Of a stretch of DNA of 64,000 bases, positions 41,578 through 50,327 are shown in pieces. Numbering within the stretch: position 1 is the first letter of the stretch; each line of letters starts with the position of its first letter. The DNA comes from Blastococcus litoris (GTDB lineage Bacteria > Actinomycetota > Actinomycetes > Mycobacteriales > Geodermatophilaceae). Below the pieces are notes generated by a model. It was not told the origin of the DNA. It saw nothing but the letters and a program-made list of their open reading frames with translations, and did not search any database. The stretch covers positions 558,001 through 622,000 of the forward strand of contig NZ_QCZF01000001.1 in NCBI RefSeq assembly GCF_003075095.1, written 5' to 3'. The translations under genes and the position numbers were made by a program.

Positions 41578-43659
41578 ATGACCGCGATGACTCCGCCCGC
41601 GAACCCCGTCGTGTCCCCCGAGAACCCCCTGGCGAGCGTGTCGGCGCTGCCCTTCCGGCTCCCGCCGTTCGCCGACATCACCCCCGAGCACTGCCGCGAG
41701 GCGCTGCTGGCTGGGATGGCGGAGCAGCGGGCGGAGGTCGCCGCCATCGTCGGTTCCGCCGAGGAGCCGACGTTCGAGAACACGGTCGTGGCCATGGAGC
41801 GGTCGGGGGAGCTGCTGGTCCGTGCCTGGAGCGTGTTCGGCAACCTCACGTCCTCGGTCTCGACGCCCCGGCTCCGGGAGATCGAGCGGGAGATCGCGCC
41901 GCTGGAGGCCGCGCACGACGACGCGATCCGGCTGGACCCAGCGCTGTTCGCCCGCATCCACGCCGTCCACGCGGCTCGGCACGACAGCGGTCTGGACGAC
42001 GAGGGCGTCCGGCTGGTCGAGCGCTACCACCTCGACTTCGTGCTGGCCGGCGCCCAGCTCGACGAGTCCGGCCGGGCGCGGCTGACGGAGCTGAACCAGG
42101 AGCTGTCCACGCTCTCGACGACCTTCGGCCAGAACCTGCAGCTGGCCACCGAGGCGGCCGCCGTGCGGGTGGCCGACCGGGCCGAGCTGGACGGGCTGTC
42201 CGAGCAGGAGATCGCGGCGGCCGCGACGGCCGCCGCCGACCGGGACCTCGACGGCTGGCTCCTCCCGCTGCTCCTGCCGTCGGGGCAGCCGGTGCTCGCC
42301 AAGCTGCGCGACCGGGAGCTGCGGCGCCGGGTCCTCGAGGCGTCCCTCGGGCGCGCGTCGGCGGGCGAGCACGACAACGGCCCGGTGGCCGTGCGGATCG
42401 CGGTGCTGCGCGCCGAGCGGGCCCGCCTGCTCGGCTTCGACACCCACGCCGACCTCGTGCTCGCCGACTCCACCGCCCGCACCACGACCGCGGTCGACGC
42501 CATGCTGGCCTCCATGGTGCCGGCGTCGATGGCCAACGCCGAGGCCGAGGCGGCCGTGCTCCGGGAGATCGCGGCCCGCGACGGGGTCGAGCTGGCGCCG
42601 TGGGACTGGGCGTTCTACAGCGAGCAGGTGCGGGCCGAGCGGTACGCCGTCGACACCGCGGCGCTGCGCCCGTACTTCGAGCTCGACCGGGTCCTGGTCG
42701 ACGGCGTCTTCCACGCCGCCGAGCTGCTCTACGGCTACCGGTTCACCCCGCGCCCCGACCTGCGCGGCTACCACCCCGACGTGCGCGTCTGGGAGGTGAC
42801 CGACGCGGCCGGTGCCTCCGTCGGGCTCTACCTGGGCGACTTCTTCGCCCGCGAGGGCAAGCGGGGCGGGGCCTGGATGAGCTCGTTCGTCCGGCAGTCC
42901 CGGCTGCTCGGCACGTCACCCGTGGTCGTCAACAACCTCAACGTGTCCCGTGCCCCCGACGGCCGGCCGACGCTGCTCACCCTGGACGAGGTCAACACGC
43001 TCTTCCACGAGTTCGGCCACGCGCTGCACGGGCTGAGCTCCGCGGTCACCTACCCCCGGTTCTCGGGCACCGCCGTCCCGCGCGACTTCGTCGAGTTCCC
43101 CAGCCAGGTGAACGAGATGTGGGCGCTCTGGCCGGAGGTGCTGGGCAACTACGCCCGGCACGTCGGGACGGGGGAGCCCCTGCCGCAGGCCGCCGTCGAG
43201 GCCATCGACGCGGCCCGGCTGTGGGGCGAGGGGTTCGCGACCCTCGAGTACCTGGCCGCGACGCTGCTCGACCAGGCGTGGCACCGCATCCGGCCGGGCG
43301 CGGAGATCGGCGACCCGATCGCCTTCGAGCAGCAGGCGCTGGCCGACGCCGGGGTCGGCTCCGACCTGGTGCCGCCGCGGTACCGGACGACCTACTTCCA
43401 GCACGTCTTCGCGGGGGGCTACGCGGCCGGCTACTACTCCTACATCTGGTCGGAGGTCCTCGACGCCGACACCGTGGAGTGGTTCAAGGAGAACGGCGGC
43501 CTGCGCCGCGAGAACGGCGACGTCTTCCGCACCGAGCTGCTCGCGGTGGGCGGCTCGGTGGACCCGCTCGCGGCGTTCCGCGCCGTCCGCGGCCGCGACG
43601 CCGACCCGCAGCCGCTGCTGCGCAGGCGCGGGTTGGAGAGCCGACCCGTCATGTCGTGA
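41578..43659 (+). CDS. M3 family metallopeptidase (oligopeptidase A/Dcp-like)
   Basis: 693 residues from ATG 41578; ATG 41587 is a near alternative. The zinc motif is H477-E478-F-G-H481 (TLFHEFGHALHG), and the third ligand lies in FVEFPSQVNEMW; both are diagnostic of M3 thimet-type peptidases. YYSYIWSEVLDADT near the C-terminus helps bind the substrate. It is a cytoplasmic peptidase cleaving short peptides or dipeptides from C-termini. The gene stands alone after the ABC exporter, separated by about 107 bases, and is closed by a hairpin shared with the convergent RNHCP gene. Confidence 0.93.
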   Translation: MTAMTPPANPVVSPENPLASVSALPFRLPPFADITPEHCREALLAGMAEQRAEVAAIVGSAEEPTFENTVVAMERSGELLVRAWSVFGNLTSSVSTPRLREIEREIAPLEAAHDDAIRLDPALFARIHAVHAARHDSGLDDEGVRLVERYHLDFVLAGAQLDESGRARLTELNQELSTLSTTFGQNLQLATEAAAVRVADRAELDGLSEQEIAAAATAAADRDLDGWLLPLLLPSGQPVLAKLRDRELRRRVLEASLGRASAGEHDNGPVAVRIAVLRAERARLLGFDTHADLVLADSTARTTTAVDAMLASMVPASMANAEAEAAVLREIAARDGVELAPWDWAFYSEQVRAERYAVDTAALRPYFELDRVLVDGVFHAAELLYGYRFTPRPDLRGYHPDVRVWEVTDAAGASVGLYLGDFFAREGKRGGAWMSSFVRQSRLLGTSPVVVNNLNVSRAPDGRPTLLTLDEVNTLFHEFGHALHGLSSAVTYPRFSGTAVPRDFVEFPSQVNEMWALWPEVLGNYARHVGTGEPLPQAAVEAIDAARLWGEGFATLEYLAATLLDQAWHRIRPGAEIGDPIAFEQQALADAGVGSDLVPPRYRTTYFQHVFAGGYAAGYYSYIWSEVLDADTVEWFKENGGLRRENGDVFRTELLAVGGSVDPLAAFRAVRGRDADPQPLLRRRGLESRPVMS

Positions 43660-43737
43660 GGAAGTGGGGGCCCGGAGGGCCTCCGCGAGGAACGACGCAG
43701 CGGCTCAGCGGCCCAGGGGGACGGCACCTGGCCGCGG

Positions 43738-43756
43738 TGCGGTCCGGAGGACCGCA
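43738..43756. terminator. Hairpin between convergent peptidase and RNHCP genes
   Basis: TGCGGTCC (43738-43745), loop GGA, GGACCGCA (43749-43756), a perfect eight-pair stem. A second palindrome, CGGAGGGCCTCCG, lies at 43673-43685. Together they fill the 114-base gap between two convergent stops. Confidence 0.55.
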
Positions 43757-43773
43757 GTGTCACAGCCGCGATG

Positions 43774-44097
43774 TCACAACCAGGGGAGCGAGAGGACCAG
43801 GTCCAGGTCGTCGGGGCTCGCGCCGTCGCGCACCAGGCGGTTGGGCTGGCGGTGGCCGCACGCCGTGCAGCGGTGCACCACCTGCCAGCCCTTGCCCGAC
43901 TTCTCGACCAGCCCGATCGGCTCCATGGGCCGGCGGCACTCGCTGGCCCGGTCGCCCGGGAGCTCGTCGACGTGCAGCGACCACAGGCAGAAGGGGCAGT
44001 GGTTCCGGTAGTGCCCGTCGGTGTTGGCCGGCACCTGCGCGGCGCAGTGCACGCAGGCGAAACCGGTGTTCTCCGCCTGACGGGAGCGCGCCCCCAT
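43774..44097 (-). CDS. RNHCP-domain zinc-binding protein
   Basis: 107 residues matching the RNHCP family: two C-x2-C knuckles (FACVHC, NHCPFC), the name-giving RNHCP, HVDELPGDRASECRRPMEPI, and a last pair in HRCTACGH. It probably binds zinc and, by analogy with other ribbon proteins, nucleic acid or protein; no function is established. The start lies eight bases after greA ends on the same strand, so the two are probably co-transcribed. Confidence 0.87.
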   Translation of the reverse strand: MGARSRQAENTGFACVHCAAQVPANTDGHYRNHCPFCLWSLHVDELPGDRASECRRPMEPIGLVEKSGKGWQVVHRCTACGHRQPNRLVRDGASPDDLDLVLSLPWL

Positions 44098-44105
44098 CGC
44101 GGGGC

Positions 44106-44609
44106 TCAGGGGACGAACGGCTCGACGCCGACGACCTCGACGCTGATGTCGCGACCGTTGGGCGCCTGGTAGGTCACCGTCGCCCCGGGAGCGGCACCCA
44201 TGATGGCCGCGCCGAGGGCCGACTCCGGCGAGTAGACGGTGAGGTTCGTCGTCCCGGCGATCTCGCGGGACCCGAGCAGGAACTTCTCCGTGTCGTCGTC
44301 GCCGGCGAACTTCACCGTGATGACCGTGCCCAGAGCGGCGTTCGTGGCCGTCTTCGGGGCGTCGCCCACCCGCGCCTTCCGGAGCAGGTCGGTGAGCTGG
44401 CGGATCCGGCCCTCCTGCTTGCCCTGCTCCTCCTTGGCGGCGTGGTACCCGCCGTTCTCCTTGAGGTCGCCCTCCTCGCGGCGGGCGTTGATCTCGGCGG
44501 ACATGGCCGGGCGGTTCGCCACCAGCTGGTCGAGCTCGGCCTTCAGCCGGTCGTGGGCCTCCTGGGTCAGCCAGATGCCCTGTTCCTGCTCGTCAGTGGG
44601 GGTGGACAC
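44106..44609 (-). CDS. greA: Transcription elongation factor GreA
   Basis: 167 residues. The N-terminal coiled coil has the tip residues in [20 protein letters not shown], including the acidic D-E-N element that stimulates RNA cleavage in backtracked RNA polymerase. The C-terminal FKBP-like domain ends [14 protein letters not shown] 44609 is chosen because AGGAG lies eight bases upstream. A short leader precedes it, with TAGCTT as -10. The mca gene diverges from it; greA and mca are also near neighbours in M. tuberculosis. Confidence 0.95.
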   Translation of the reverse strand: MSTPTDEQEQGIWLTQEAHDRLKAELDQLVANRPAMSAEINARREEGDLKENGGYHAAKEEQGKQEGRIRQLTDLLRKARVGDAPKTATNAALGTVITVKFAGDDDTEKFLLGSREIAGTTNLTVYSPESALGAAIMGAAPGATVTYQAPNGRDISVEVVGVEPFVP

Positions 44610-44673
44610 GAGAGGTACTCCTGAGACTCGGGAGGCCGCCCCCGATCGGGAGCGGCCGCTGGTCAATCCCGCC

Positions 44674-44679
44674 AAGCTA
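44674..44679 (-). promoter_or_regulatory. -10 element TAGCTT of greA
   Basis: On the minus strand TAGCTT fits TANNNT and leaves a leader of about 60 bases, with a good ribosome site before GTG 44609. No clear -35. Confidence 0.4.
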
Positions 44680-44868
44680 ACACCGGCGTCGACGGGAGTG
44701 CACGGACGTGCGGCCCTCGCCGGAGGCCGTCCTGAGATGCGGAACCGTACCGGGCCGTCCGGTGATGAGCGGCACACTTCCCCCGACCGGGTGCACGAGC
44801 AGGGCTTTCTCCCGCCGCCGGCTCCGGGGCTCCGCCGGGCGGTGCCGGGGACGGGTGACAATGGTGGG

Positions 44869-45756
44869 GTGACCGCACCCGATCAGTTGCGCCTGCTCGC
44901 CGTCCACGCGCACCCGGACGACGAGTCGAGCAAGGGCGCCGCGACCATGGCCAAGTACGTCGCGGAGGGAGCCCGCGTCCTGGTCGCGACCTGCACCGGT
45001 GGTGAGCGCGGCTCCGTCCTGAACCCCGCCATGGACCGCCCGGAGGTCTGGGAGCGGCTGCCCCAGATCCGCGTCGAGGAGATGGCCCGGGCGCGCGAGA
45101 TCCTCGGCGTCGAGCAGGAGTTCCTCGGCTTCGTCGACTCCGGCCTGCCCGAGGGCGACCCGCTGCCCCCGCTGCCGGAGGGCTGCTTCGCGCTCGTGCC
45201 GATCGAGGAGGCCGCCGCCCCGCTGGTCGCCCTCATCCGCCGGTTCCGGCCGCAGGTCATCACCACCTACGACGAGCGCGGCGGGTACCCGCATCCCGAC
45301 CACATCAAGACCCACGAGATCTCCGTGCACGCCTTCGAGGCCGCCGGTGATCCCGACCGCTACCCCGAGCTGGGCGAGCCGTGGCAGCCGAGCAAGCTCT
45401 ACTACCACATGAGCTTCACGCTGCCCCGGACGAAGGCGCTGCACGAGGCGATCGTGGAGAGCGGCGCGGAGTCCCCCTACGCCGAGTGGCTGGAGAACTG
45501 GGACCCCGCCCACGACATCTCCCACCGGGTCACCACGCGCGTGCCCTGCGCGGAGTACTTCCCGGTCCGGGACGCGGCGCTGATCGCGCACGCCACCCAG
45601 ATCGACCCGGAGGGCCGCTGGTTCGCCTGCCCGATCGACACCCAGCAGCGGATCTGGCCGACCGAGGACTACGAGCTGGCGCGGAGCGTGGTCGAGTCCG
45701 ACGTCCCCGAGGACGACCTGTTCGCGGGGATCCGCAGCGAGGTGGGGGTGCGATGA
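44869..45756 (+). CDS. mca: Mycothiol S-conjugate amidase
   Basis: 295 residues. The zinc site reads H15-P-D-D18-E ([12 protein letters not shown]) with the third ligand in [12 protein letters not shown], the LmbE-like fold shared by Mca and MshB. The length and the segment [14 protein letters not shown]-type tail ([17 protein letters not shown]) favour Mca over MshB. Mca cleaves mycothiol-toxin conjugates to a mercapturic acid that is exported. GTG 44869 lies six bases after GACAAT, a leaderless layout. The following small membrane gene overlaps its stop (ATGA). Confidence 0.93.
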   Translation: MTAPDQLRLLAVHAHPDDESSKGAATMAKYVAEGARVLVATCTGGERGSVLNPAMDRPEVWERLPQIRVEEMARAREILGVEQEFLGFVDSGLPEGDPLPPLPEGCFALVPIEEAAAPLVALIRRFRPQVITTYDERGGYPHPDHIKTHEISVHAFEAAGDPDRYPELGEPWQPSKLYYHMSFTLPRTKALHEAIVESGAESPYAEWLENWDPAHDISHRVTTRVPCAEYFPVRDAALIAHATQIDPEGRWFACPIDTQQRIWPTEDYELARSVVESDVPEDDLFAGIRSEVGVR

Positions 45757-46061
45757 CCGGGATCACCGGCCTCGTGGCCGAGCAGGCGCCCGAGGACGTC
45801 GGGAAGTCCGGGCCGCTCGGGCTGCTGCTCACCGTCGTCCTGCTCATCGCGGTCTTCCTGCTGGTGCGGTCGATGACCAAGCACCTCAAGCGGATCCCGC
45901 CGAGCTTCGATCCCGCCGACCCCGCGCGTCAGGTGCCCGACAGCCCGGCCGGGCTCTTCGAGCAGCCGGCGGGCGAGGAGCTGCTCGACACGCTGCGCAA
46001 GCAGCCGCGTGCCATCGAGGCGCCCCGCCGCACCGACGACGAGGGCCCCGCGGCCCGCTGA
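45753..46061 (+). CDS. Small single-pass membrane protein coupled to mca
   Basis: 102 residues: a short N-terminus, one membrane segment (about 22-40, [19 protein letters not shown]), a basic juxtamembrane [10 protein letters not shown] and a hydrophilic tail. ATG 45753 overlaps the mca stop. A small membrane protein directly after mca is also found in Mycobacterium (Rv1083 position). Function unknown; coupling suggests a link to mycothiol detoxification. Confidence 0.8.
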   Translation: MTGITGLVAEQAPEDVGKSGPLGLLLTVVLLIAVFLLVRSMTKHLKRIPPSFDPADPARQVPDSPAGLFEQPAGEELLDTLRKQPRAIEAPRRTDDEGPAAR

Positions 46062-46067
46062 CCGGTG

Positions 46068-46097
46068 GGGGGCGTCCCCCTCCGTCGTACGACGGAG
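46068..46097. terminator. G/C hairpin followed by an 18-base perfect palindrome
   Basis: GGGGG-CGT-CCCCC (46068-46080) is joined to CTCCGTCGTACGACGGAG (46080-46097), a perfect palindrome. They begin six bases after the small membrane gene. The first probably terminates; the second could equally be an operator for the PsiE-like gene downstream. Confidence 0.45.
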
Positions 46098-46184
46098 CCC
46101 TCAGTCGGGACGAGGCTCGCCACCCCGGGTGATGTGGTCGCCTCCCGGCCTCCGCGCACGGCCGTTAGCCGACATGATCATCCG

Positions 46185-46712
46185 ATGGCGACCAGGCGGC
46201 GGGGAGACGATCCCGAGGACCACGTCCCACCCCCCGGCTTCAGCCGGGCAGGGACGCGCGTGCTCGAGATCGCCGAGAACCTGATCTACGGGGGCATCGC
46301 GGTCTTCCTCGCCGGATCGGCGTTCGTCCTCCTGGCCGTGGCGGCCAGGACGTCGTACGGGCTGCTCGGCGACTTCTCCCAGAAGCCCGTGCTCGAGGTG
46401 CTCGACATCCTGCTGCTGGTCTTCATCGTGGTCGAGCTGCTGTTCGCCGTCCGCGCGACCGTGGAGAAGCGCGAGCTGGTCGCCGAGCCGTTCCTCCTCG
46501 TCGGGATCATCGCGTCGATCAAGGAGATCGTCGTGCTGTCCGTCGAGGCGGCGAGCGCGCTCGGGAAGGGCGCCGAGTTCGACGACCGCGTCGTCGAGAT
46601 CGGGCTGCTCGGAGTGCTCGTCGTGCTCCTGGGGGCGACGTCGTGGCTGCTCCGCCGCAAGGAGCGCGAGCCCGACGAGGGCGAGCCCGCACCGGAGCAC
46701 GCGGCCGGCTGA
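46185..46712 (+). CDS. PsiE-like membrane protein
   Basis: 175 residues with four hydrophobic segments, spanning about residues 33-54, 70-90, 100-118 and 137-155, joined by short charged loops, for example RATVEKRELVAEPFL. Size and topology match the phosphate-starvation-inducible PsiE family, whose function is not known. CATGAT plus six bases precede ATG 46185, again a leaderless layout. The charged tail RRKEREPDEGEPAPEH is cytoplasmic by the positive-inside rule. Confidence 0.7.
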   Translation: MATRRRGDDPEDHVPPPGFSRAGTRVLEIAENLIYGGIAVFLAGSAFVLLAVAARTSYGLLGDFSQKPVLEVLDILLLVFIVVELLFAVRATVEKRELVAEPFLLVGIIASIKEIVVLSVEAASALGKGAEFDDRVVEIGLLGVLVVLLGATSWLLRRKEREPDEGEPAPEHAAG

Positions 46713-46771
46713 CGGCGCTGTCCGCTGTGGGCGCAACGGGAGGCCTGCCGCACACCACCAACGCGGCTTAC

Positions 46772-46797
46772 GGTGCAACTGTGTAATCACGTTGACC
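46772..46797. promoter_or_regulatory. Imperfect inverted repeat before the 46811 gene
   Basis: GGTGCAAC (46772-46779) and GTTGACC (46791-46797) are inverted with one extra base. The centre is AT-rich (GTGTAATCAC). It stands 13 bases before the start codon and next to a perfect AGGAGG, where it could block transcription. Confidence 0.35.
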
Positions 46798-46810
46798 GTA
46801 GGAGGTCGCC

Positions 46811-47410
46811 ATGCACGCCCACCGATTCGCCGATGCCGCCTTCGGGCCCGGTTTCCGCCGCGGTCGCGGCCGAGGTCCGGGCGGCCGCGGCGCCGACGCA
46901 CCCCCGCCCGTGGAGCGGGCCGAGGTCGCCGGCTGGTTCGCCGGGCGCCTGCCCGGCGACTGGTTCACCGGCCCGGTGGACCTGCAGATCGACCGTGACG
47001 AGATCACCGTCGTGGGCACCCTCGCCGAGCCCGATCCCGGCGAGGGCGACGCCGCGGCGGCCAGGGCCGGCCGCATCGCGCGCTTCCGGGAGGAGACGCG
47101 CCAGCAGCGCATGGCCATCGCCGACGCCGCCCAGGAGCGCTACGGCCGCTCCGTCGCGTGGGGCGCCGCCTGCGGCGACGAGCGCGAGGTCTTCACCAAC
47201 CTCTCGATGCCGGTCATGACCAGGCTGCGCCAGCGGGAGCGGCTCGTGCTGGACACCCTCGTCGACGCGGGCGTGGCCCGGTCCCGGTCGGAGGCGCTCG
47301 TGTGGGCGGTCCGCCTGGTCGGCCAGCACACCGAGGAGTGGCTCACCGAGCTGCGCCAGGCGATGGCGTCGGTGGAGGAGGTCCGCGGCCGCGGCCCGGT
47401 GGTCGGCTGA
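46811..47410 (+). CDS. Conserved actinomycete protein with a possible ribbon-helix-helix C-terminus
   Basis: 199 residues. I do not recognise a named function. The N-terminal 30 residues are glycine/arginine-rich; a mixed region follows (WFAGRLPGDWFTGPVDLQ), then a helical acidic/basic part. The end, LRQRERLVLDTLVDAGVARSRSEALVWAVRLV, has the spacing of a ribbon-helix-helix DNA-binding or dimerisation motif. The ribosome site is a perfect AGGAGG (46800-46805), unusual in this window, so translation may be strong. An inverted repeat lies directly upstream, compatible with autoregulation. Confidence 0.7.
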   Translation: MHAHRFADAAFGPGFRRGRGRGPGGRGADAPPPVERAEVAGWFAGRLPGDWFTGPVDLQIDRDEITVVGTLAEPDPGEGDAAAARAGRIARFREETRQQRMAIADAAQERYGRSVAWGAACGDEREVFTNLSMPVMTRLRQRERLVLDTLVDAGVARSRSEALVWAVRLVGQHTEEWLTELRQAMASVEEVRGRGPVVG

Positions 47411-47430
47411 CATCTGCGAGGCTCGCGCCC

Positions 47431-48093
47431 GTGCCCGAGCCGATCGACCTGCTGACCACCGCCTACGGCGACCTGTCGACGACGCTGGCGAGCCTCACCG
47501 TCGAGGAGGGCTGGCAGCCGACCGGCTGCGCGGGGTGGACGCCGGTCGACCTGGGGTTCCACCTGCTCGGCGACGCGCGGCGGGCACTCGTCGCCCTCAA
47601 CACCCCGGCGCCGGGTCCTGTCGACCGGACAGCCGTCGACTACTGGTCGGCGTGGCGTCCGCCCGCGCCCGGGGACGACGAGGAGCTGTGGAGCACCCGC
47701 ATCGCGGCGTCCGTGCACGGCGGGCTGATCGGGATCGCCCGCCGTTACGCCGAGACCTCGGCGGCGGTGCTGGTCGCGGCCGGCCGCGTCGACGCCGGTG
47801 ACCTGGTCGCCACCCAGGGGCACGTCCTTACCGTGGCCGACCTGTGCTCCACGCTGGTCGTCGAGGCGGCCGTGCACCACCTCGACCTGGTGGCGCACCT
47901 GACGCGGCCGGGACCGGCACCGGGACCGCTGGCGGAGGTCCGTCGCGTCCTCGAGGGCCTGCTCGGCCGGCCCCTCCCGCAGGGCTGGGACGACGGGACG
48001 GCAGCCCGCCGCGGTACCGGACGCGAGCCGTTGACGACCGCCGACCGCGCCGAGCTGGGTGGTGCGGCCGCGGACTTCCCGCTGTTCGGCTGA
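47431..48093 (+). CDS. Maleylpyruvate isomerase-fold (DinB-like) protein
   Basis: 220 residues of the mycothiol-dependent maleylpyruvate isomerase/DinB superfamily: GCAGWTPVDLGFHLLGD with the first metal histidine, and LVVEAAVHHLDLVAHL with the following two. Family members are metal-dependent, often thiol-dependent, enzymes; the substrate is not predictable from sequence. Many actinomycete paralogues have no known role. GAGGCT plus seven bases precede GTG 47431, and the previous gene ends 20 bases upstream. Its presence near mca fits thiol chemistry but is not proof. Confidence 0.78.
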   Translation: MPEPIDLLTTAYGDLSTTLASLTVEEGWQPTGCAGWTPVDLGFHLLGDARRALVALNTPAPGPVDRTAVDYWSAWRPPAPGDDEELWSTRIAASVHGGLIGIARRYAETSAAVLVAAGRVDAGDLVATQGHVLTVADLCSTLVVEAAVHHLDLVAHLTRPGPAPGPLAEVRRVLEGLLGRPLPQGWDDGTAARRGTGREPLTTADRAELGGAAADFPLFG

Positions 48094-48122
48094 CCGACCG
48101 CGCCACCTGGGAGACTGGACCC

Positions 48123-49373
48123 GTGCCCCGCGATGCCGTCCTCTCAGCGACCGACGTCCTCGTGGTCGGCGCCGGGCCCGCCGGGTCGGCCGCGGCAGCG
48201 TGGGCCGCCCGCGCCGGGCACGACGTCGTCCTCGCCGACGCGGCGGTCTTCCCGCGGGACAAGACCTGCGGCGACGGGCTCACCCCGCGGGCGATCGCCG
48301 AGCTGGACCTCCTCGGGCTGGGCGACTGGGTGCGCGGCCATGCCCGCAACCGCGGCCTGCGCGCCGCCGGGTTCGGCCGGCAGTGGGAGCTGCCCTGGCC
48401 GGGCGGCGAGTTCCCCGACCACGGCAGTGCCGTCCCGCGCACCGAGCTGGACGCACGCATCCGCCAGGTCGCGCTGGACTCCGGCGCCGTCGCCCTCGAC
48501 GGCGCCCGTGCGGTCGACGTCGAACGGGACGGCGACCGCGTCGCGGCGGTGGTCTTCGAGCTCGACGACGACAGCCGGGTGAGCGTGGCCTGCCGCCGCC
48601 TCGTCGTCGCCGACGGGGTGCGGTCGCCCCTGGGGCGGCTGCTCGGCCGGGAGTGGCACCGCGACACCGCCTACGGCGTCGCCGCCCGCAGCTACGTCCG
48701 GTCCGGGCGCAGCGACGACGAGTGGATCTCCTCCCACCTCGAGCTCCGCGGGACCGAGGGGGAGCTGCTCTCCGGGTACGGGTGGGTCTTCCCGCTCGGC
48801 GAGGCCGCGGGCCAGGTCAATCTCGGCGTCGGCACGCTGGCGACCTCCCGGCGTCCGGCCGGGGTCCAGCTCAAGTCGCTGCTGGAGTACTACGCCGAGG
48901 CGCGCCGCGAGGAGTGGCAGCTCGACGGCGCCGTCCGTGACGTCGCGTCGGCGCTGCTGCCGATGGGCGGGGCGGTGTCGGGGGTGGCCGGCCGGAACTG
49001 GGCCCTGATCGGTGACGCCGCCGGCTGCGTGAACCCGCTCAACGGGGAGGGCATCGACTACGGCCTCGAGACCGGCCGGGCCGTCGTCGACCTGCTGGTC
49101 GAGGACGACTGGTCGCTCGCCTGGCCGGCCACCCTCCGCCGGCACTACGGGGAGGCGTTCTCGATCGCCCGGCGGCTCGCCGGCCTGCTCACCGTGCCGC
49201 GCTTCCTGCCGACGGCGGGTCCGGCCGGCATGCGCTCCCGGTCCCTGATGACCGTCGCGCTGCGGGTCATGGGCAACCTGGTCACCGAGGGCGACCGGGA
49301 CGTCGTGGCGCGGGCCTGGCGGGCGGCGGGCCGGGCATCGACCCGGTGGGACGAGCGGCCGCCGTTCAGCTGA
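48123..49373 (+). CDS. Geranylgeranyl reductase-family FAD enzyme (MenJ-like)
   Basis: 416 residues. FAD binding is shown by LVVGAGPAGSAAAAWAA near residue 13, the cysteine motif DKTCGDGLTPRA, and ALIGDAAGCVNPLNGEGIDY near residue 297. This is the geranylgeranyl reductase family, which saturates isoprenoid double bonds. In actinomycetes the best known member, MenJ, reduces one unit of the menaquinone tail. GAGACT plus six bases precede GTG 48123. Menaquinone is the partner of NDH-2, also in this window, but a direct functional link is inferred only. Confidence 0.86.
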   Translation: MPRDAVLSATDVLVVGAGPAGSAAAAWAARAGHDVVLADAAVFPRDKTCGDGLTPRAIAELDLLGLGDWVRGHARNRGLRAAGFGRQWELPWPGGEFPDHGSAVPRTELDARIRQVALDSGAVALDGARAVDVERDGDRVAAVVFELDDDSRVSVACRRLVVADGVRSPLGRLLGREWHRDTAYGVAARSYVRSGRSDDEWISSHLELRGTEGELLSGYGWVFPLGEAAGQVNLGVGTLATSRRPAGVQLKSLLEYYAEARREEWQLDGAVRDVASALLPMGGAVSGVAGRNWALIGDAAGCVNPLNGEGIDYGLETGRAVVDLLVEDDWSLAWPATLRRHYGEAFSIARRLAGLLTVPRFLPTAGPAGMRSRSLMTVALRVMGNLVTEGDRDVVARAWRAAGRASTRWDERPPFS

Positions 49374-49379
49374 GCGGGC

Positions 49380-50192
49380 TCACACGAAGGGCGAGTTGTA
49401 CATCGCGAAGTAGACGGCGATGTAGTGGCAGATCGCGGCCACGATCGTCATCGCGTGGAACACCTCGTGGTAGCCGAAGGTGCCCGGCCACGGGTTCGGC
49501 TTCTTGATCGCGTAGGCGACCCCGCCGACCGTGTAGAGCACCCCACCGACGGCCAGCAGCACCATCGAGGCGACGCCGGCGAAGTGCAGGATGTCGGTCA
49601 GCACGAAGACCGCCACCCAGCCCAGCCCGATGTAGAGCGGGACGCCGACCCACCGGGGCGCCGTCGGCCAGCTGAGCTTGAGGGTGACCCCGGCCAGCGC
49701 GCCCGCCCAGACGCCGGCGAGCACCCAGAACCCGGTGGGCTGGTCGACCGCCATGAGCGCGAACGGCGTGTAGGTGCCGGCGATGAACAGGAAGATCATC
49801 GAGTGGTCGAGCCGCTTCATGATCTTCCAGCCGCGGGGTGACCAGCGACGACGGTGGTAGAGCGCGCTGACCCCGAAGAGCCCGAGGATGGTCAGGCAGT
49901 AGAGGGCCACGGAGAAGCCGGCGCGGGCGCCGAGTACCGAGGCCAGGGGGACGAGCACGGCACCGGCGACGATCGCGCCGAAGAACGCGAACAGGTGCAG
50001 CCAGCCCCGCATGCGGGGCCGGGTGTCGGGGTGCTCCCAGTCGCCGTCGGCGAAGTCCTCGGCGGTCCAGGCCTGCTCGACCCGCTCGCCCTCCTGCAGG
50101 ACGGTGGCGACGGCCTCTCCCCGGGGCGCCTCCAGCTCGGCGGAGTCGGCCTGGATGCGGACCTGCTCGCGATCGCCGTGGGCAAGGCTCAT
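49380..50192 (-). CDS. Hemolysin III/PAQR family membrane protein
   Basis: 270 residues with a soluble N-terminal tail of about 60 residues and seven membrane segments. The zinc-site pattern of the family is present: SALYHRRRWSPRGWK and RLDHSMIFLFIAGTYTP near the middle, and HEVFHAMTIVAAICHYIAVY at the end. PAQR proteins are thought to be membrane hydrolases (ceramidase-like); haemolysis is not expected. TAACCT (50204-50199) plus six bases precede ATG 50192. It is paired divergently with the Z-prenyl synthase gene, as Rv1085c/Rv1086 are in M. tuberculosis. Confidence 0.9.
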   Translation of the reverse strand: MSLAHGDREQVRIQADSAELEAPRGEAVATVLQEGERVEQAWTAEDFADGDWEHPDTRPRMRGWLHLFAFFGAIVAGAVLVPLASVLGARAGFSVALYCLTILGLFGVSALYHRRRWSPRGWKIMKRLDHSMIFLFIAGTYTPFALMAVDQPTGFWVLAGVWAGALAGVTLKLSWPTAPRWVGVPLYIGLGWVAVFVLTDILHFAGVASMVLLAVGGVLYTVGGVAYAIKKPNPWPGTFGYHEVFHAMTIVAAICHYIAVYFAMYNSPFV

Positions 50193-50198
50193 GCCCCG

Positions 50199-50204
50199 AG
50201 GTTA
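50199..50204 (-). promoter_or_regulatory. -10 element TAACCT for a leaderless hemolysin III mRNA
   Basis: On the minus strand TAACCT, CGGGGC and ATG 50192: the same -10/N6/start layout as eno and ndh. Confidence 0.5.
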
Positions 50205-50314
50205 CGGTCGCGTAGGTAGGCCGTCATCCTGAACGACCTGTGACTTTCCTGGACGGGCCCCGGCACGCGGTCGCGCCACGGCGGACGTGTCCGGCCGCCC
50301 CGGTCACCGGGGCC

Positions 50315-50320
50315 TAGGGT
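50315..50320 (+). promoter_or_regulatory. -10 element TAGGGT for the Z-prenyl synthase gene
   Basis: TAGGGT is followed by seven bases and GTG 50328. It overlaps an earlier in-frame GTG (50319), which therefore cannot be the start if this promoter is used. Confidence 0.45.
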
Positions 50321-50327
50321 GACCCGC

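Noticed and set aside
40657-43659. 1000-codon frame extending the M3 peptidase upstream
   Set aside because: The extension overlaps the ABC permease in another frame; the peptidase homology begins just after ATG 41578.
47821-47835. Possible in-frame TTA codon (CCTTACC)
   Set aside because: In the reading frame from 47431 the codons are CTT and ACC, so it is not a TTA leucine codon.
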